NCBI RefSeq assembly: GCF_003386195.1
Contig: NZ_QRDX01000002.1
Coordinates: 1-64,000 of the forward strand
Length of the DNA: 64,000 nucleotides
Source of the DNA: Seonamhaeicola aphaedonensis
GTDB taxonomy: Bacteria; Bacteroidota; Bacteroidia; Flavobacteriales; Flavobacteriaceae
Reading direction: 5' to 3'
The notes below the pieces were generated by a model. That model did no database searches. It saw nothing but the letters and a program-made list of their open reading frames with translations, and was not told where the DNA came from. Below are positions 53,018-63,747 of this stretch, piece by piece. How positions within the stretch are numbered: the stretch's first letter is position 1; every line of letters starts with the position of its first letter. A program made the position numbers and the translations under genes.

Positions 53018-55849
53018 TTAAAACCAACGCCTCCTGAATAGACCTAACAAGACTTCAGGGTCTGCTGTGAATTTAAATCTAATTTTTTGATCATAGTTGG
53101 GTTGTGTAATTTCCCAACCTAAATTTGAATATACCGGAAAGTAAATTTCAAAGTAATCTGTTACTAAGTTTAGACGTATGCCAGAATCATAAACAAAATG
53201 GGCAGAATCGTATTTGTTTTTAACCAGTCCAATGTCTCCATAAGCCAAAATATATCGCCAAAGTGTGGTACTAGCATTTAATGTGCTAATCCATTGATTG
53301 GCAAAAGGAAAGTCTAGTTTCGATTTAAAACCACCTTCCGCTGTAATAAATTGTTGACTAAAAATCCCAGATGATTCAGATCTACCCAAGTAGGCATAAT
53401 CAAATAAATAATCAGTTGGTCTGTCAAGGGCAAAACTAAAGTAGTTAGAATCTACGTCAGTATTGTTTTTAAGGAATGCGCCACTAAAAAAACGTAAATT
53501 TATCTGTCTGTTGCTTTCAAAAAGTTTTCTATACTCGTAGTTAAAGCTAATTTTGTTAAAGTTCTTAGCTACCTGATAATCTACATACCATTTTTTGAAA
53601 TCTATCAGGTTGTCGTTTGAGTATACATAACGAGCATTAAATATGGCATAATTTGGTTCGTTGGAGGTTAGGATATTATTTAGATCTCTGTCTCTTTTAA
53701 TGTCAATATACCTAAATGTTAAAGACTGTCTTTCATTTGAACGAAAGTCATCATCTTTTCTAAAAGAAAATATTATTGATGGTGTAATTTGTCTAACAAA
53801 AAGATCTTCCGCATATGACGAATAACCTCCAGCAATGCCATAGGTAAGATTAAATAGGTTTGTATTGTTAAAATAATGCGTATTTGAAACAAATCCAGAG
53901 CCTGTAAGTGTTTTAGAGTTTAATGCATATTGCGGTTCTATTCTATAGTTAAACAGCTTTCTAAGTACTGTTTTATTATATATTCTTGTTCCTAAAGTAA
54001 ATCCATCATAAATGTTGTTAAATTCTACAGCAGGCATAAAGAATACTTGGTTGTAATGAGGATCTTCAATATCCTGAAACACTCTAAATTGAAAGGGTTT
54101 ATTGTTAAAAAAGAAGCCTTTTAAAGATTTCCAATTATCTCTAACATTTATCTCAGGAATTACTTTATTATAGTTTAGAACAAGTTTATTGGCTTCATTT
54201 GTAGGAATAGTAATGGTTTTACGGTTAGTAATGTTTTCAATCCATTTTTTTGAAATAATGCTGTCATCCTTTAAACTATAAAGCGATATAGGCATACTAT
54301 TATCTCGTTTGTTTTTAATGGTGACCGTTACAGAATCTTCAGTTTTGATAACCTTCCCTATTTTAAAATCGATTTTTTTTCTGGTGTTTATGTAATCATT
54401 AAAAAACCAATCAATGTTTTTGTTTGTTTTAGATTTTATGTATTTCTCAAAATTTTTAGTTGAAGTTTCTTTAAGTTTAGTCTCTTTTAAGAAGTTGTTT
54501 AAGCTATTTTCTACAACATTGTGATTAATAAAATCGTCTAAATACCTTAAGCCAACACCTGCTTTGTATTTACTGGATATATTAGCATTAAATTTTAAAA
54601 GAGAATCTTTAGCCATGGTTAGTTTTTGATCTCTATTGGTTCTTGCCATTAACATGAATGCTAATGAGTATTTATCATTAAATTTCATATCAGCTATATG
54701 AAACGAGCGAACTCCCCAAATGTCAGCAATGGTTCCCAAAAACTTCATATTAGGATAGTGTTCATCAACATACTTCATGGCAAAGTATATTTGAATGGCG
54801 TCTGTAAGCCATTGTTCTTTTCTGGGGTTAAGTAAAAGGGTGTTCTCTAAATGGTTAAGGAGTGCAATTTTTAGTATTTTCAATTCATATTGAAAATGGT
54901 TAGGATATGGCTTAATAAATTTGGGAAGAAAGTTTAAACCATAAATAGGTGATTTGTCATAATCAATTTGACTGAGTAGGAGTCTTTCATGTGGGTACTT
55001 ACCAATGTTTTTGTTTAAAAATCCTAAAACTTTTTCTATTATTAATATCTTATCTATTACTTCTAAACCTTCGTCATCTATACTAGATACCAGAGCTAAA
55101 TTTTCATTTTCAATGGTTTTAAAATCTTTAGTTTTACTTAAAAAAAGTTTCGTGCTTTTTCTATTTAAACCATGAAGATTTATTGTTTGCGTTTTAGAAT
55201 TTTGAGTGTGTATTCCTGTATTTAATTCGGAGGTTATAAAATATCCGTTAGGAAAATTTATCTCAAAATTTAAATCGGCTATAGGGATGTATAAATCATC
55301 TAAATCTTTATTACTATAATATTGCCACTGGCCATTATATACTGCAGGGGTTATGTACCAATACCTTAAATTGATATTTCCAATATCTGTCATGCCGTAT
55401 TTTGTAAATTTTGCACTAGGTAATTGAACAATATTTTCTAAACTTAAAATATAAAAATCTCCTGGTTTTAGAGGTTTATTAAGAGTAACTTTTAGAACGT
55501 CTGGGTGCTTTTCAAGCTCACAATAAGCCACATCTTCATTATTTTGTTTGATGGAGGTTACTATAGAATAACCTCTATCTTCATTTTTAGCTAAATGAAA
55601 ATCATTAATATATTCATCGGCAATGCGTTGTGCTAAAGGTGTGTTTTTCGTAGCATAACTATTTGCCCAATTATTTAAGTATATAATTTGCAACTCATCC
55701 TGTGAAGTGTTTTGATATTGAATAGTTTGAGAAATCTTAATCTTTTTGTCTTCAACATCAAAAATTGCCTTGAGGTCAATTTTGTTTTGACCAAAGCTAT
55801 AAAAGCATATTAAGCTGAAAATTAGGCAATTTATTAGACGATAATTCAA
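53018..55849 (-). CDS. M1-type peptidase-like domain fused to an outer-membrane barrel, zinc site lost
   Basis: 943 aa, TTG start, signal peptide (ICFYSFGQ). Residues 25-240 resemble the N-terminal beta domain of M1 aminopeptidases (VEDKKIKISQTIQYQNTSQD); 250-480 the catalytic helical domain. But HExxH is replaced by Ala-Leu-Leu-Asn-His (329-333, in IALLNHLENT), the third ligand helix reads WLTDAIQIYF, and the GxMEN motif reads YGLNF. A small beta domain follows, and from about residue 590 to the terminal Phe (RRRWF) the sequence alternates like a transmembrane barrel. So it is probably a non-catalytic, surface or periplasm-facing domain tethered to an outer-membrane porin-like barrel. Confidence 0.75.
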   Translation of the reverse strand: MNYRLINCLIFSLICFYSFGQNKIDLKAIFDVEDKKIKISQTIQYQNTSQDELQIIYLNNWANSYATKNTPLAQRIADEYINDFHLAKNEDRGYSIVTSIKQNNEDVAYCELEKHPDVLKVTLNKPLKPGDFYILSLENIVQLPSAKFTKYGMTDIGNINLRYWYITPAVYNGQWQYYSNKDLDDLYIPIADLNFEINFPNGYFITSELNTGIHTQNSKTQTINLHGLNRKSTKLFLSKTKDFKTIENENLALVSSIDDEGLEVIDKILIIEKVLGFLNKNIGKYPHERLLLSQIDYDKSPIYGLNFLPKFIKPYPNHFQYELKILKIALLNHLENTLLLNPRKEQWLTDAIQIYFAMKYVDEHYPNMKFLGTIADIWGVRSFHIADMKFNDKYSLAFMLMARTNRDQKLTMAKDSLLKFNANISSKYKAGVGLRYLDDFINHNVVENSLNNFLKETKLKETSTKNFEKYIKSKTNKNIDWFFNDYINTRKKIDFKIGKVIKTEDSVTVTIKNKRDNSMPISLYSLKDDSIISKKWIENITNRKTITIPTNEANKLVLNYNKVIPEINVRDNWKSLKGFFFNNKPFQFRVFQDIEDPHYNQVFFMPAVEFNNIYDGFTLGTRIYNKTVLRKLFNYRIEPQYALNSKTLTGSGFVSNTHYFNNTNLFNLTYGIAGGYSSYAEDLFVRQITPSIIFSFRKDDDFRSNERQSLTFRYIDIKRDRDLNNILTSNEPNYAIFNARYVYSNDNLIDFKKWYVDYQVAKNFNKISFNYEYRKLFESNRQINLRFFSGAFLKNNTDVDSNYFSFALDRPTDYLFDYAYLGRSESSGIFSQQFITAEGGFKSKLDFPFANQWISTLNASTTLWRYILAYGDIGLVKNKYDSAHFVYDSGIRLNLVTDYFEIYFPVYSNLGWEITQPNYDQKIRFKFTADPEVLLGLFRRRWF

Positions 55850-55957
55850 ATTAAAAAAACATTATTGAGGTTAAAATTCATTTAAAGGCAAATAATATAA
55901 AAATAAGTGTTGAACGTTTGCAGCTATTAAACAAATAAACAGGTTAAATTCCTAAAT

Positions 55958-56647
55958 CTAGAAGTTAGGACTTAACTGAGACTCTTTATAAAAATTATCT
56001 AGTATGGTTATAACTTCATCTGCAGAATCTACCAAATGAATAAGATCTAAATCTTTTGGACTTATATTTCCAAATTCCTCTAGTAAGGTCTTCTTAACCC
56101 AATCTAACAAGCCTTCCCAGAAATCTGTTCCAACTAGAATGATTGGAAATTTGCCAATTTTATGTGTTTGGATTAAGGTTAGTGCCTCGAAAAATTCATC
56201 TAAAGTTCCAAAACCACCAGGCATAACTACAAATCCTTGCGCATATTTTACAAACATAACTTTACGAACAAAAAAGTAATCAAAATCTAAACTTTTATCA
56301 TGATCAATATAGGGGTTGTCATGTTGTTCAAATGGTAATTCTATATTCAATCCAACAGACGTTCCTCCTCCTAGATGAGCCCCTTTATTCCCAGCTTCCA
56401 TAATTCCGGGTCCTCCACCAGTAATAATACCATATCCAGCTTCCACTATTTTTTCTGAAATATCAACAGTTAGCTTATAATATTTATTATCTGGTTTTGT
56501 TCTGGCTGAACCAAAAATTGAAACGCAAGGACCAATTTTGCTCATTTTTTCAAAACCATTGACAAATTCACCCATGATTTTAAAAATAGCCCAAGAATCG
56601 TTTGTCTTTATTTCATTCCAACCTTTATGGCGCAGTTCTTTTCTCAT
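55958..56647 (-). CDS. LOG-family Rossmann-fold nucleotide phosphoribohydrolase
   Basis: 229 aa. VSIFGSARTKPDNKYYKLTV, IITGGGPGIMEAGNKGAHLG and the catalytic PGGFGTLDEFFEALTLIQTH are the LOG/TIGR00730 signatures. Enzymes of this family cleave cytokinin-type nucleoside monophosphates or AMP to base and ribose-5-phosphate. It sits 20 bp downstream of uvrA and is likely co-transcribed with it. Confidence 0.88.
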   Translation of the reverse strand: MRKELRHKGWNEIKTNDSWAIFKIMGEFVNGFEKMSKIGPCVSIFGSARTKPDNKYYKLTVDISEKIVEAGYGIITGGGPGIMEAGNKGAHLGGGTSVGLNIELPFEQHDNPYIDHDKSLDFDYFFVRKVMFVKYAQGFVVMPGGFGTLDEFFEALTLIQTHKIGKFPIILVGTDFWEGLLDWVKKTLLEEFGNISPKDLDLIHLVDSADEVITILDNFYKESQLSPNF

Positions 56648-56667
56648 ATCAAAATTAATTTTATAAG

Positions 56668-59499
56668 CTAATGTAATTCTTTTTTAAGGAATTTAGCCGT
56701 GTAGCTTTTTTTGTGTTTTACAATGTCTTCTGGGGTGCCTTCAACTACAATTTGTCCGCCTCCTTTGCCACCTTCGTAGCCAATATCAATAATATGGTCA
56801 ACCGTCTTTATGACATCTAAATTGTGCTCAATGATTAGCACCGTATTGCCTTTGTCTACAAGTTTGTTTAAAACTTGCATGAGTACTCTAATATCCTCAA
56901 AATGAAGACCGGTAGTTGGTTCATCTAATATATAGAAAGTGTTTCCAGTGTCGCGTTTACTTAGTTCTGTGGCTAATTTGATGCGTTGTGCTTCACCACC
57001 AGAAAGAGTTGTGCTTTGTTGGCCTAAAGTGATGTAGCCTAAGCCCACATCCTGAATTGTTTTAAGTTTTTTATAAATCTTTGGAATGTGCTCAAAAAAG
57101 GCAACTGCTTCGTTGATAGTCATGTCTAAAACGTCACTAATAGATTTTCCTTTGTATCTAATTTCAAGAGTTTCCCTGTTAAAGCGTTTACCTTGGCAAG
57201 TTTCGCATTCTACATAAACATCAGGCAAAAAATTCATTTCAATAACACGTAGACCACCTCCTTGGCAGGTTTCACAGCGTCCTCCTTTTACATTAAAGCT
57301 AAATCTACCAGCTTTATAACCACGTATCATTGCCTCAGGAATTTTGGCAAATAAACTTCTTATTTCGTCAAATGTTTTTGTATATGTTACGGGGTTACTT
57401 CTTGGAGTTCGCCCAATCGGACTTTGGTTAATGTCAATAACTTTATCAATATTTTCTAAACCCTTTACACTTTTATAGGGCATAGGTTTTTTAACGCCAT
57501 TAAAGTAATATGCATTAAGAATAGGGTAGAGCGTTTCATTAATAAGTGTAGATTTACCACTGCCTGAAACTCCTGTCACCCCAATCATTTTACCTAACGG
57601 AAATTTTACAGATACGTTTTTTAGGTTATTACCCGTGCACCCATTTAACTCCAAAAACGTGCCATTACCTATTCTCCGTTTTTTAGGGGTTTCAATCGCT
57701 TTTGTGCCGTTAAGATAATCGGCAGTTAAAGTGTGATGAGTTTTAAGTTCATCAATGTTACCTGTACTAATAATTTCACCACCGTGTTTTCCTGCTTTCG
57801 GGCCTATGTCTATAACGTAATCTGCACGTTCAATCATGTCTTTGTCATGTTCAACCACAATAACGGAGTTCCCAATATCTCGGAGCGATACTAGAGAATT
57901 GATAAGTTTTTCATTGTCACGTTGGTGTAAGCCAATACTTGGCTCATCTAAAATGTAAAGTACTCCAACTAATTGAGACCCAATTTGTGTTGCCAGCCTA
58001 ATGCGTTGTGCTTCCCCACCAGATAAAGATTTTGAACTTCTGTTTAAGGATAGATAATCCAATCCAACATCTAATAAAAACTGAAGTCTAGCTCTAATTT
58101 CTTTTAAGATTTCTTCGGCAATGGTAAATTGTTTTTCTGATAAATGGTTTTCTAATTCATTAAACCATTCAGCTAATTCCACTATATCTTTATGAGCTAG
58201 TTCCGCAATGTTTTTATCGTTTATCTTAAAATAAAGCGATTCTTTTTTTAATCGACTTCCCTCACATTCTGGACATTTAATTTTATCCATATAGCCTTTT
58301 GCCCATCGTTTTAAAGAAGTAGATTCAGCTGTCGCATACTGGTTTTCAATAAAATTGGCTACACCTTCAAAATCAATACTATAATTTCTGGTAACGCCAA
58401 GCGTTTTACTTTCAATTGAAAACTTTTCGTTGCCACCATAAAGAATCATGTCCTTAGCTTCCTGAGGAATGCTTTTGTAGGGATCTGATAATTTAAAGTT
58501 GAAACGGTTTGCTATGGTTTCAAATTGTTTAAAAATCCAACTGTTTTTTTGTGGCCCATGTGGAGCAATGGCGCCATTGGCTATAGAAAGTGATTCATCA
58601 GGAACTATTTTATTAATATTCACCTTGTGTAATTCGCCAATACCATTACAAGTGGAGCAAGCTCCTTTTGGTGAGTTGAATGAGAAATTGTTCGGTTCAG
58701 GATTGGGATATGAAATCCCTGATGATGGACACATCAAATTTCTACTAAAATAACGCGCCTTTTTAGTGTCTTGATCAATTACTAAAAGTACATCATCACC
58801 ATGATACATAGCAGTATTAATAGTTTCTGTAAGTCTCTTATCTGTATCTAAATTATCATTTACAACTAATCTATCAATAACAATTTCAATATCGTGGGTT
58901 TTGTAACGGTCTACTTTCATGCCTTTCATAATATCAACAATTTCACCGTTTACTCTTACCTTAACAAACCCCTGTTTTCCTATTTGCTCAAATAGCTCTC
59001 TGTAATGCCCCTTTCTTGAACGAACTACGGGTGCTAGAATATTAATGCGTTTACCCGAAAAATCATTAATGATAAGTTTTTTTATTTGCTCATCACTGTA
59101 ACTTACCATTTTATCACCTGTATTATAACTGTATGCATCACTGGCGCGAGCAAATAAAAGGCGCATAAAATCATAGATCTCGGTAATGGTACCAACGGTA
59201 GATCGGGGTGATTTACTGGTTGTTTTTTGCTCAATGGCAATCACTGGAGATAAACCATCAATTTTGTCAACATCAGGTCGTTCTAAGCCACCTAAGAATT
59301 GGCGGGCATAAGCCGAAAATGTTTCAATATACCGACGCTGACCTTCCGCATAAATAGTATCAAATGCTAAAGATGATTTTCCGCTACCAGAAAGCCCAGT
59401 AATAACAACAAGTTTTTCTCTAGGAATTGAAACATCTATGTTTTTAAGGTTGTGTACCCGCGCACCTTTTACTTCAATAAAATTGTCAAAATGGCTCAT
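56668..59499 (-). CDS. uvrA: Excinuclease ABC subunit A
   Basis: 943 aa. Start chosen at 59499 ([20 protein letters not shown]); an ATG 18 bp upstream (59517) would add MHFCLF, which the family lacks and which overlaps a -7-type box (CAAAGTTA on plus, 59515-59522). Two ABC modules with Walker [12 protein letters not shown] and [11 protein letters not shown], zinc fingers CPECEG and [15 protein letters not shown], and signatures [12 protein letters not shown] and [12 protein letters not shown] are all present. UvrA recognises bulky DNA damage and loads UvrB for nucleotide excision repair. Confidence 0.97.
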   Translation of the reverse strand: MSHFDNFIEVKGARVHNLKNIDVSIPREKLVVITGLSGSGKSSLAFDTIYAEGQRRYIETFSAYARQFLGGLERPDVDKIDGLSPVIAIEQKTTSKSPRSTVGTITEIYDFMRLLFARASDAYSYNTGDKMVSYSDEQIKKLIINDFSGKRINILAPVVRSRKGHYRELFEQIGKQGFVKVRVNGEIVDIMKGMKVDRYKTHDIEIVIDRLVVNDNLDTDKRLTETINTAMYHGDDVLLVIDQDTKKARYFSRNLMCPSSGISYPNPEPNNFSFNSPKGACSTCNGIGELHKVNINKIVPDESLSIANGAIAPHGPQKNSWIFKQFETIANRFNFKLSDPYKSIPQEAKDMILYGGNEKFSIESKTLGVTRNYSIDFEGVANFIENQYATAESTSLKRWAKGYMDKIKCPECEGSRLKKESLYFKINDKNIAELAHKDIVELAEWFNELENHLSEKQFTIAEEILKEIRARLQFLLDVGLDYLSLNRSSKSLSGGEAQRIRLATQIGSQLVGVLYILDEPSIGLHQRDNEKLINSLVSLRDIGNSVIVVEHDKDMIERADYVIDIGPKAGKHGGEIISTGNIDELKTHHTLTADYLNGTKAIETPKKRRIGNGTFLELNGCTGNNLKNVSVKFPLGKMIGVTGVSGSGKSTLINETLYPILNAYYFNGVKKPMPYKSVKGLENIDKVIDINQSPIGRTPRSNPVTYTKTFDEIRSLFAKIPEAMIRGYKAGRFSFNVKGGRCETCQGGGLRVIEMNFLPDVYVECETCQGKRFNRETLEIRYKGKSISDVLDMTINEAVAFFEHIPKIYKKLKTIQDVGLGYITLGQQSTTLSGGEAQRIKLATELSKRDTGNTFYILDEPTTGLHFEDIRVLMQVLNKLVDKGNTVLIIEHNLDVIKTVDHIIDIGYEGGKGGGQIVVEGTPEDIVKHKKSYTAKFLKKELH

Positions 59500-59514
59500 A
59501 AATAGGCAAAAGTG

Positions 59515-59522
59515 CAAAGTTA
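59515..59522 (-). promoter_or_regulatory. uvrA: Possible -7 box of uvrA
   Basis: TAACTTTG on the minus strand matches TAnnTTTG and ends 15 bp before the chosen start codon at 59499. No TTTG -33 box stands at the expected distance, so this is tentative. If real, it rules out the upstream ATG as the start of uvrA. Confidence 0.35.
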
Positions 59523-59725
59523 CAATTATTAAATTTTAAAAGGAAGCGGACTTTATTCCATAACCACAATGTTTTGTTCTTATGGCTATTGATTTACTAC
59601 ATAAATCATCGATTAAATGTCTATCGTGTTTGTTTTGAATACGTTATAAGTGTTTTGTCGAAAAATTTTGGACTTACTTAATGTGGTTTATACATTCGAA
59701 ATTGTTAACAAACCCCAAATTTATT

Positions 59726-62700
59726 ATGGAAAAACATTACTTAAAAGGTTTTAACACAAAAACCTGTGTACTTCTCTTAACATTGTTATCCTTTTTTTTA
59801 GCTAATGCCCAAAACCGTTCAGCTGCTTACGAAAAGGTGAGTTCTCAGGCATCTTTTTTTGACAAAACAGAGCCTAAAAAACCCATTAGTAGATTGAATA
59901 ATGTGCCCTCTCAAGCTAAGAGACAAGTTGAGAAAGGAATTGATGTAAACAAGGCATTATTCTTTTCTTTTGATGATAATGTTGTTGCTGAAATAGTTTC
60001 TGAAAAATCAGAAAGAATGGTCATGAATTTACCTTATGTAAAAGGTAGTTCTTTGGAATTACAACTTGTTAAATCAAAAGTTTTAACAGATGAATTTAAG
60101 GTTTATAAAGGTACAGATCGGAATAAACCCATTGAATACAAAAAGGGTGCTCATTATTGGGGTATTGTAAAAGGTGATACTCAATCCATGGTGGCCATAA
60201 GTTTTTATGGTGATGAAATAGTGGGGAATTTAAAGGTTTTTGGAAAGTCCTATGATTTAGGTAAGATTAGAAACAATCTGGACAAACACCATATTCTTTA
60301 TGAAAATAAAGATATAAGAGAACAATTTGATCTAGAGTGTTCAACCCCTGATGAGTCGGAACACATGCATAAGTCATCAATTGAAAAGGTAGAATCAAGT
60401 AGCAGTTTGTCTTCCGGTAATTGTGTAAAAATGTATTTGGAAACGGATTATTCTATGTATGAGCACTATGGAAGTGTTGAAGCTGTTACAAATTATGTTA
60501 CTGGTGCATTTAATCAAGTTATTTTGCTATATGCCAATGAATCTATCAATATGTCAATTAATGAATTGGTGGTTTGGGATGTAGTGGACCCTTATCCAGG
60601 AACAGATACATCTTCTATTTTAACACAATTTAGAGATGAGTTGTCAGGAAATTATAATGGTGATTTAGCGCATTTAATTATAAAATCATCCGAAGTTTCA
60701 GGTGGTCGTGCTTACCTGAACGTCTTATGTAATAAGACCTACGGCGTGGGTGTAAGTGGTATAGGTACAAGTTATAATGATATTCCCAATTATAGTTGGA
60801 CCGTTATGGTATTAGCCCATGAAATTGGTCATAACCTAGGATCTTCACATACTCACAGTTGTAAATGGAATGGAGATAATACAGTTATTGATGATTGTGG
60901 AAACGTTTACTACATGACTAATGGTAGGGACGACAATGGGGATAATATTGTTGATAATCTAGATGATGCTCAAGCTTTTTCTCCCTGTTTTGATAACGTT
61001 AATAATATTATCCCTTCAGAAGGGGGGACGGTTATGAGCTATTGTCACTTGAATAGTGTTGGTATAGATTTAAGTTTGGGTTTTGGGCAGCAACCAGGAG
61101 ACCTTATCAGAAACAGGGTTGCTAATGCTACATGTCTTTCTGCCTGTGTTGGGGGTCCACTTTTAGCCGAAGTTTCTAGTACCAATGTTACTTGTGGTTC
61201 AAGTAATGATGGCGCAGCTAGTGTTGCTGCTAGCGGAGGAACAGGTAATTATAGTTATTCATGGAGTAATGGAGCTACGAGTGCTTCTATATCTAACCTT
61301 GAACCAGGTTTTTACACAGTTACTGTAAACGACGGAAATGAATCAATTTCAGACTCTGTGACCATTGTTGATAATAACAGCACTTATTATGCCGATGTTG
61401 ATGGAGATGGTTTTGGAGATCTAAACACTTCTATTTTAGCATGTTCACAACCTAATGATTATGTTGAAAATAATAAAGATTGTGACGATTCTGATAGTCT
61501 AAGTTACCCTGGAGCAGATGAAATATGTGATGGTAAAGACAATGATTGTGATGGTATTATAGATGAAGATTTAACTGTTCAAACGTACTATGCCGATGCT
61601 GATGGAGATAGCTATGGAGACCCTAATAATACCTTAGAAGACTGTACGCCTCCAACAGGATATGTATCTAACAACACCGATTGTAACGATAATGATATAA
61701 CCATTTATCCAGGTGGAACTTGTGATGATGGTAATGATTGCACAATTAATGATGCTTATGATAACGATTGTAATTGTGTTGGTACTCCAACCGATGATAG
61801 TGATTTAGATGGTGTTTGTGATGCCTTAGATGTTTGTCCTAATGGAGATGATAGAATTGATATAGATGGTGATAGTATCCCAGATGATTGTGATGATTGT
61901 AATTCAGCGGTAGAAAATTTTTCAGTAGTTAGCTTGAGTCATTCAGGATCTGGTATAGCAGAAGCAACCATTTATTTGCCTAAGGGTAGTAGAGGTGCTA
62001 CTTTCACAATTTCTGGTATTAATTCTAAAACAGGAGGGAAACCTGCTAGTAGATATATTGAACAGGTAACAGTCTATTTTATATTTGGAGACAATGTTAA
62101 AGTCACTTATGGTACTTTTTCAAGTACGTCATCTGTAAATGTTAATATTGCAGGAGAGGTAGATAGTATTACTGTAGAGTTAGAAGATATTTATTCAGGC
62201 AATACAGACGGAAACATGAATATAACCCTTGGCACTATAAACTATTGTAAGCCTTGGAATAATGAAGGTTGTCCAGATACTGATGAGGATGGTATTTGTA
62301 ATGAAAATGATATGTGCCCAGGTTATAATGATAATATCGATAGTGATGGAGATACGGTTCCAGATGGTTGTGATATTTGTCCTGAAGGAGATGATAGGGT
62401 AGATAGTGATGGAGATGGTGTACCAGATGATTGTGATACGGCAAATGGATGTGAAAATATAGTTACAACACAATTCAATTCTAACCCATTGACTCACTCA
62501 GGGAACGGATCTAGTTCTGTAAGTGTAGATTTTACTGAAATTGTTTCTAATGTTTCGTTTAGCATTTCTGATGTAGACCAAATTACAGGAGGAAAGAAAT
62601 CTAATAGATATTCAGAGTATGTTGAAGTTACTTATGTTGATGAAAATAATAATACTATTGAATACGGAATTTTTGATGGAGTGAATGCTGAAATCTCTAT

Positions 62701-63109
62701 TTCAGGAGCTGTACAGATTATATCAGTACATTTAAGCGATGGTACTGGTAATAACAACACCGATTTAAGTATTTCACTAAGCGATATTTCATACTGTAGT
62801 GATGCACCAATTGCTCCTGCTCTAGAGGGTCTGCCAGAAGTTTTAGGAAATATTGACAATAATAATTTAGTGTTATATCCAAATCCAAGTAAAAGTAAAG
62901 TTTACGTAAGGTGGACTAATATGGTAAATGAAGTCAAGGTTACCTTTTATGATGTTTTGGGTAAAAAGCTTCAAAGTAAAAGTTATTATAAGCAAAACTT
63001 TATCATGTTAGATACAAGTAAGTTAAGTGGAGGCAACATGTATTTTTTGACTTTTGAAGTACCAGGGCAGCAAACACAGACTCGTAAATTGATTTTGTTG
63101 GATTATTAA
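59726..63109 (+). CDS. Secreted reprolysin-like zinc metalloprotease with TSP3/MopE repeats and Por sorting tail
   Basis: 1127 aa from the ATG at 59726 (MEKHYLKGFNTKTCVLLLTL, signal ending ANAQ); an ATG at 59681 would place 15 residues ahead of the signal. Propeptide to about residue 210; M12B-like catalytic domain with HEIGHNLGSSH (His365, Glu366, His369, His375) and Met-turn Met437 (GTVMSYCH). Then an SprB-type repeat (481-549), two MopE-like Asp/Cys repeats (YYADVDGDGFGD, YYADADGDSYGD), two thrombospondin-3 calcium-binding blocks, each next to one copy of a duplicated beta domain of about 110 residues, and a type A C-terminal sorting tail (LVLYPNPSKSKVYVRW). Export by the type IX system to the surface or medium is expected. 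Confidence 0.92.
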   Translation: MEKHYLKGFNTKTCVLLLTLLSFFLANAQNRSAAYEKVSSQASFFDKTEPKKPISRLNNVPSQAKRQVEKGIDVNKALFFSFDDNVVAEIVSEKSERMVMNLPYVKGSSLELQLVKSKVLTDEFKVYKGTDRNKPIEYKKGAHYWGIVKGDTQSMVAISFYGDEIVGNLKVFGKSYDLGKIRNNLDKHHILYENKDIREQFDLECSTPDESEHMHKSSIEKVESSSSLSSGNCVKMYLETDYSMYEHYGSVEAVTNYVTGAFNQVILLYANESINMSINELVVWDVVDPYPGTDTSSILTQFRDELSGNYNGDLAHLIIKSSEVSGGRAYLNVLCNKTYGVGVSGIGTSYNDIPNYSWTVMVLAHEIGHNLGSSHTHSCKWNGDNTVIDDCGNVYYMTNGRDDNGDNIVDNLDDAQAFSPCFDNVNNIIPSEGGTVMSYCHLNSVGIDLSLGFGQQPGDLIRNRVANATCLSACVGGPLLAEVSSTNVTCGSSNDGAASVAASGGTGNYSYSWSNGATSASISNLEPGFYTVTVNDGNESISDSVTIVDNNSTYYADVDGDGFGDLNTSILACSQPNDYVENNKDCDDSDSLSYPGADEICDGKDNDCDGIIDEDLTVQTYYADADGDSYGDPNNTLEDCTPPTGYVSNNTDCNDNDITIYPGGTCDDGNDCTINDAYDNDCNCVGTPTDDSDLDGVCDALDVCPNGDDRIDIDGDSIPDDCDDCNSAVENFSVVSLSHSGSGIAEATIYLPKGSRGATFTISGINSKTGGKPASRYIEQVTVYFIFGDNVKVTYGTFSSTSSVNVNIAGEVDSITVELEDIYSGNTDGNMNITLGTINYCKPWNNEGCPDTDEDGICNENDMCPGYNDNIDSDGDTVPDGCDICPEGDDRVDSDGDGVPDDCDTANGCENIVTTQFNSNPLTHSGNGSSSVSVDFTEIVSNVSFSISDVDQITGGKKSNRYSEYVEVTYVDENNNTIEYGIFDGVNAEISISGAVQIISVHLSDGTGNNNTDLSISLSDISYCSDAPIAPALEGLPEVLGNIDNNNLVLYPNPSKSKVYVRWTNMVNEVKVTFYDVLGKKLQSKSYYKQNFIMLDTSKLSGGNMYFLTFEVPGQQTQTRKLILLDY

Positions 63110-63127
63110 ATATTTAATCGAATAGTT

Positions 63128-63156
63128 AAAAGCCACCTTGTTTAGGTGGCTTTTTT
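63128..63156 (+). terminator. Terminator of the metalloprotease gene
   Basis: AAGCCACC and GGTGGCTT form a stem with a short loop and six T residues follow. It begins 19 bp after the stop codon. Confidence 0.85.
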
Positions 63157-63216
63157 ATTGATATTATATTGCAGTAAATCATTATACTTGTATAAATATT
63201 TAAATAAAATATCGAC

Positions 63217-63741
63217 ATGAAATTATTAGGAATAAGCTCAAGGATAGATCATCCAGAATACGGAAAAGGTGTTGTTACCAATGTTACATCACAGCATTAT
63301 TGGGTGACTTTTATTGATAAAGGATTAGAAACAATTGATTTAGATAGTGAATTTGAGGTTATTGAAGCAGCGTATGATGACGTAGACACCGTTAGTTTTT
63401 TTGATATAGAGTCCAGTTTAGTTGATATTTTAAAAAAATGGAGTGATGTTTCAGAAATTGTGCCAATTGCAGATAAGTTTAAGGGAGGAAAAATTATACT
63501 ACAACCTGCTGATGAAAGTTTAAAACCTTATGAACTACCAATAGATAAGTTTTTTCATAAAATAACCATGGTGAGAGATAGATTGCGTGTTATGGAGCAG
63601 CGTATTAATTCAAGTGAATTAGATGAGCAAGGAAAAATAGATTTACAACAGTATATTACTAGAATTTATGGTAGTTTAACCAGTTTTAATATCCTCTTTA
63701 AATCGAAATCTCATAATTTTGTAGGGCAAAGTAGTAAGTAA
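63217..63741 (+). CDS. Conserved hypothetical protein with N-terminal tudor/SH3-like motif
   Basis: 174 aa, soluble. The first 45 residues (ISSRIDHPEYGKGVVTNVTS, then YWVTFIDKGLETIDLD) resemble the small SH3/tudor-like fold at the end of UvrD-type helicases, whose pattern is H-x-x-[FY]-G-x-G-x-V. The rest is helical (ITMVRDRLRVMEQRINSSEL). I do not recognise a named family. It stands alone between a terminator and a convergent gene. Confidence 0.65.
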   Translation: MKLLGISSRIDHPEYGKGVVTNVTSQHYWVTFIDKGLETIDLDSEFEVIEAAYDDVDTVSFFDIESSLVDILKKWSDVSEIVPIADKFKGGKIILQPADESLKPYELPIDKFFHKITMVRDRLRVMEQRINSSELDEQGKIDLQQYITRIYGSLTSFNILFKSKSHNFVGQSSK

Positions 63742-63747
63742 ACTTGT

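Noticed and set aside
56650-56657. CAAAATTA as a -7 box for the LOG-family gene
   Set aside because: It is only 3 bp before the start codon, so transcription would begin inside the gene, and no -33 box follows; the gene is more likely read from uvrA.
62195-62497. Antisense open frames of 69-100 codons under the calcium-binding repeats
   Set aside because: They are mirror images of the D-x-D-G-D codon repeats of the metalloprotease, which have few stops on the other strand; composition (Ile/Thr/His runs) is not protein-like.
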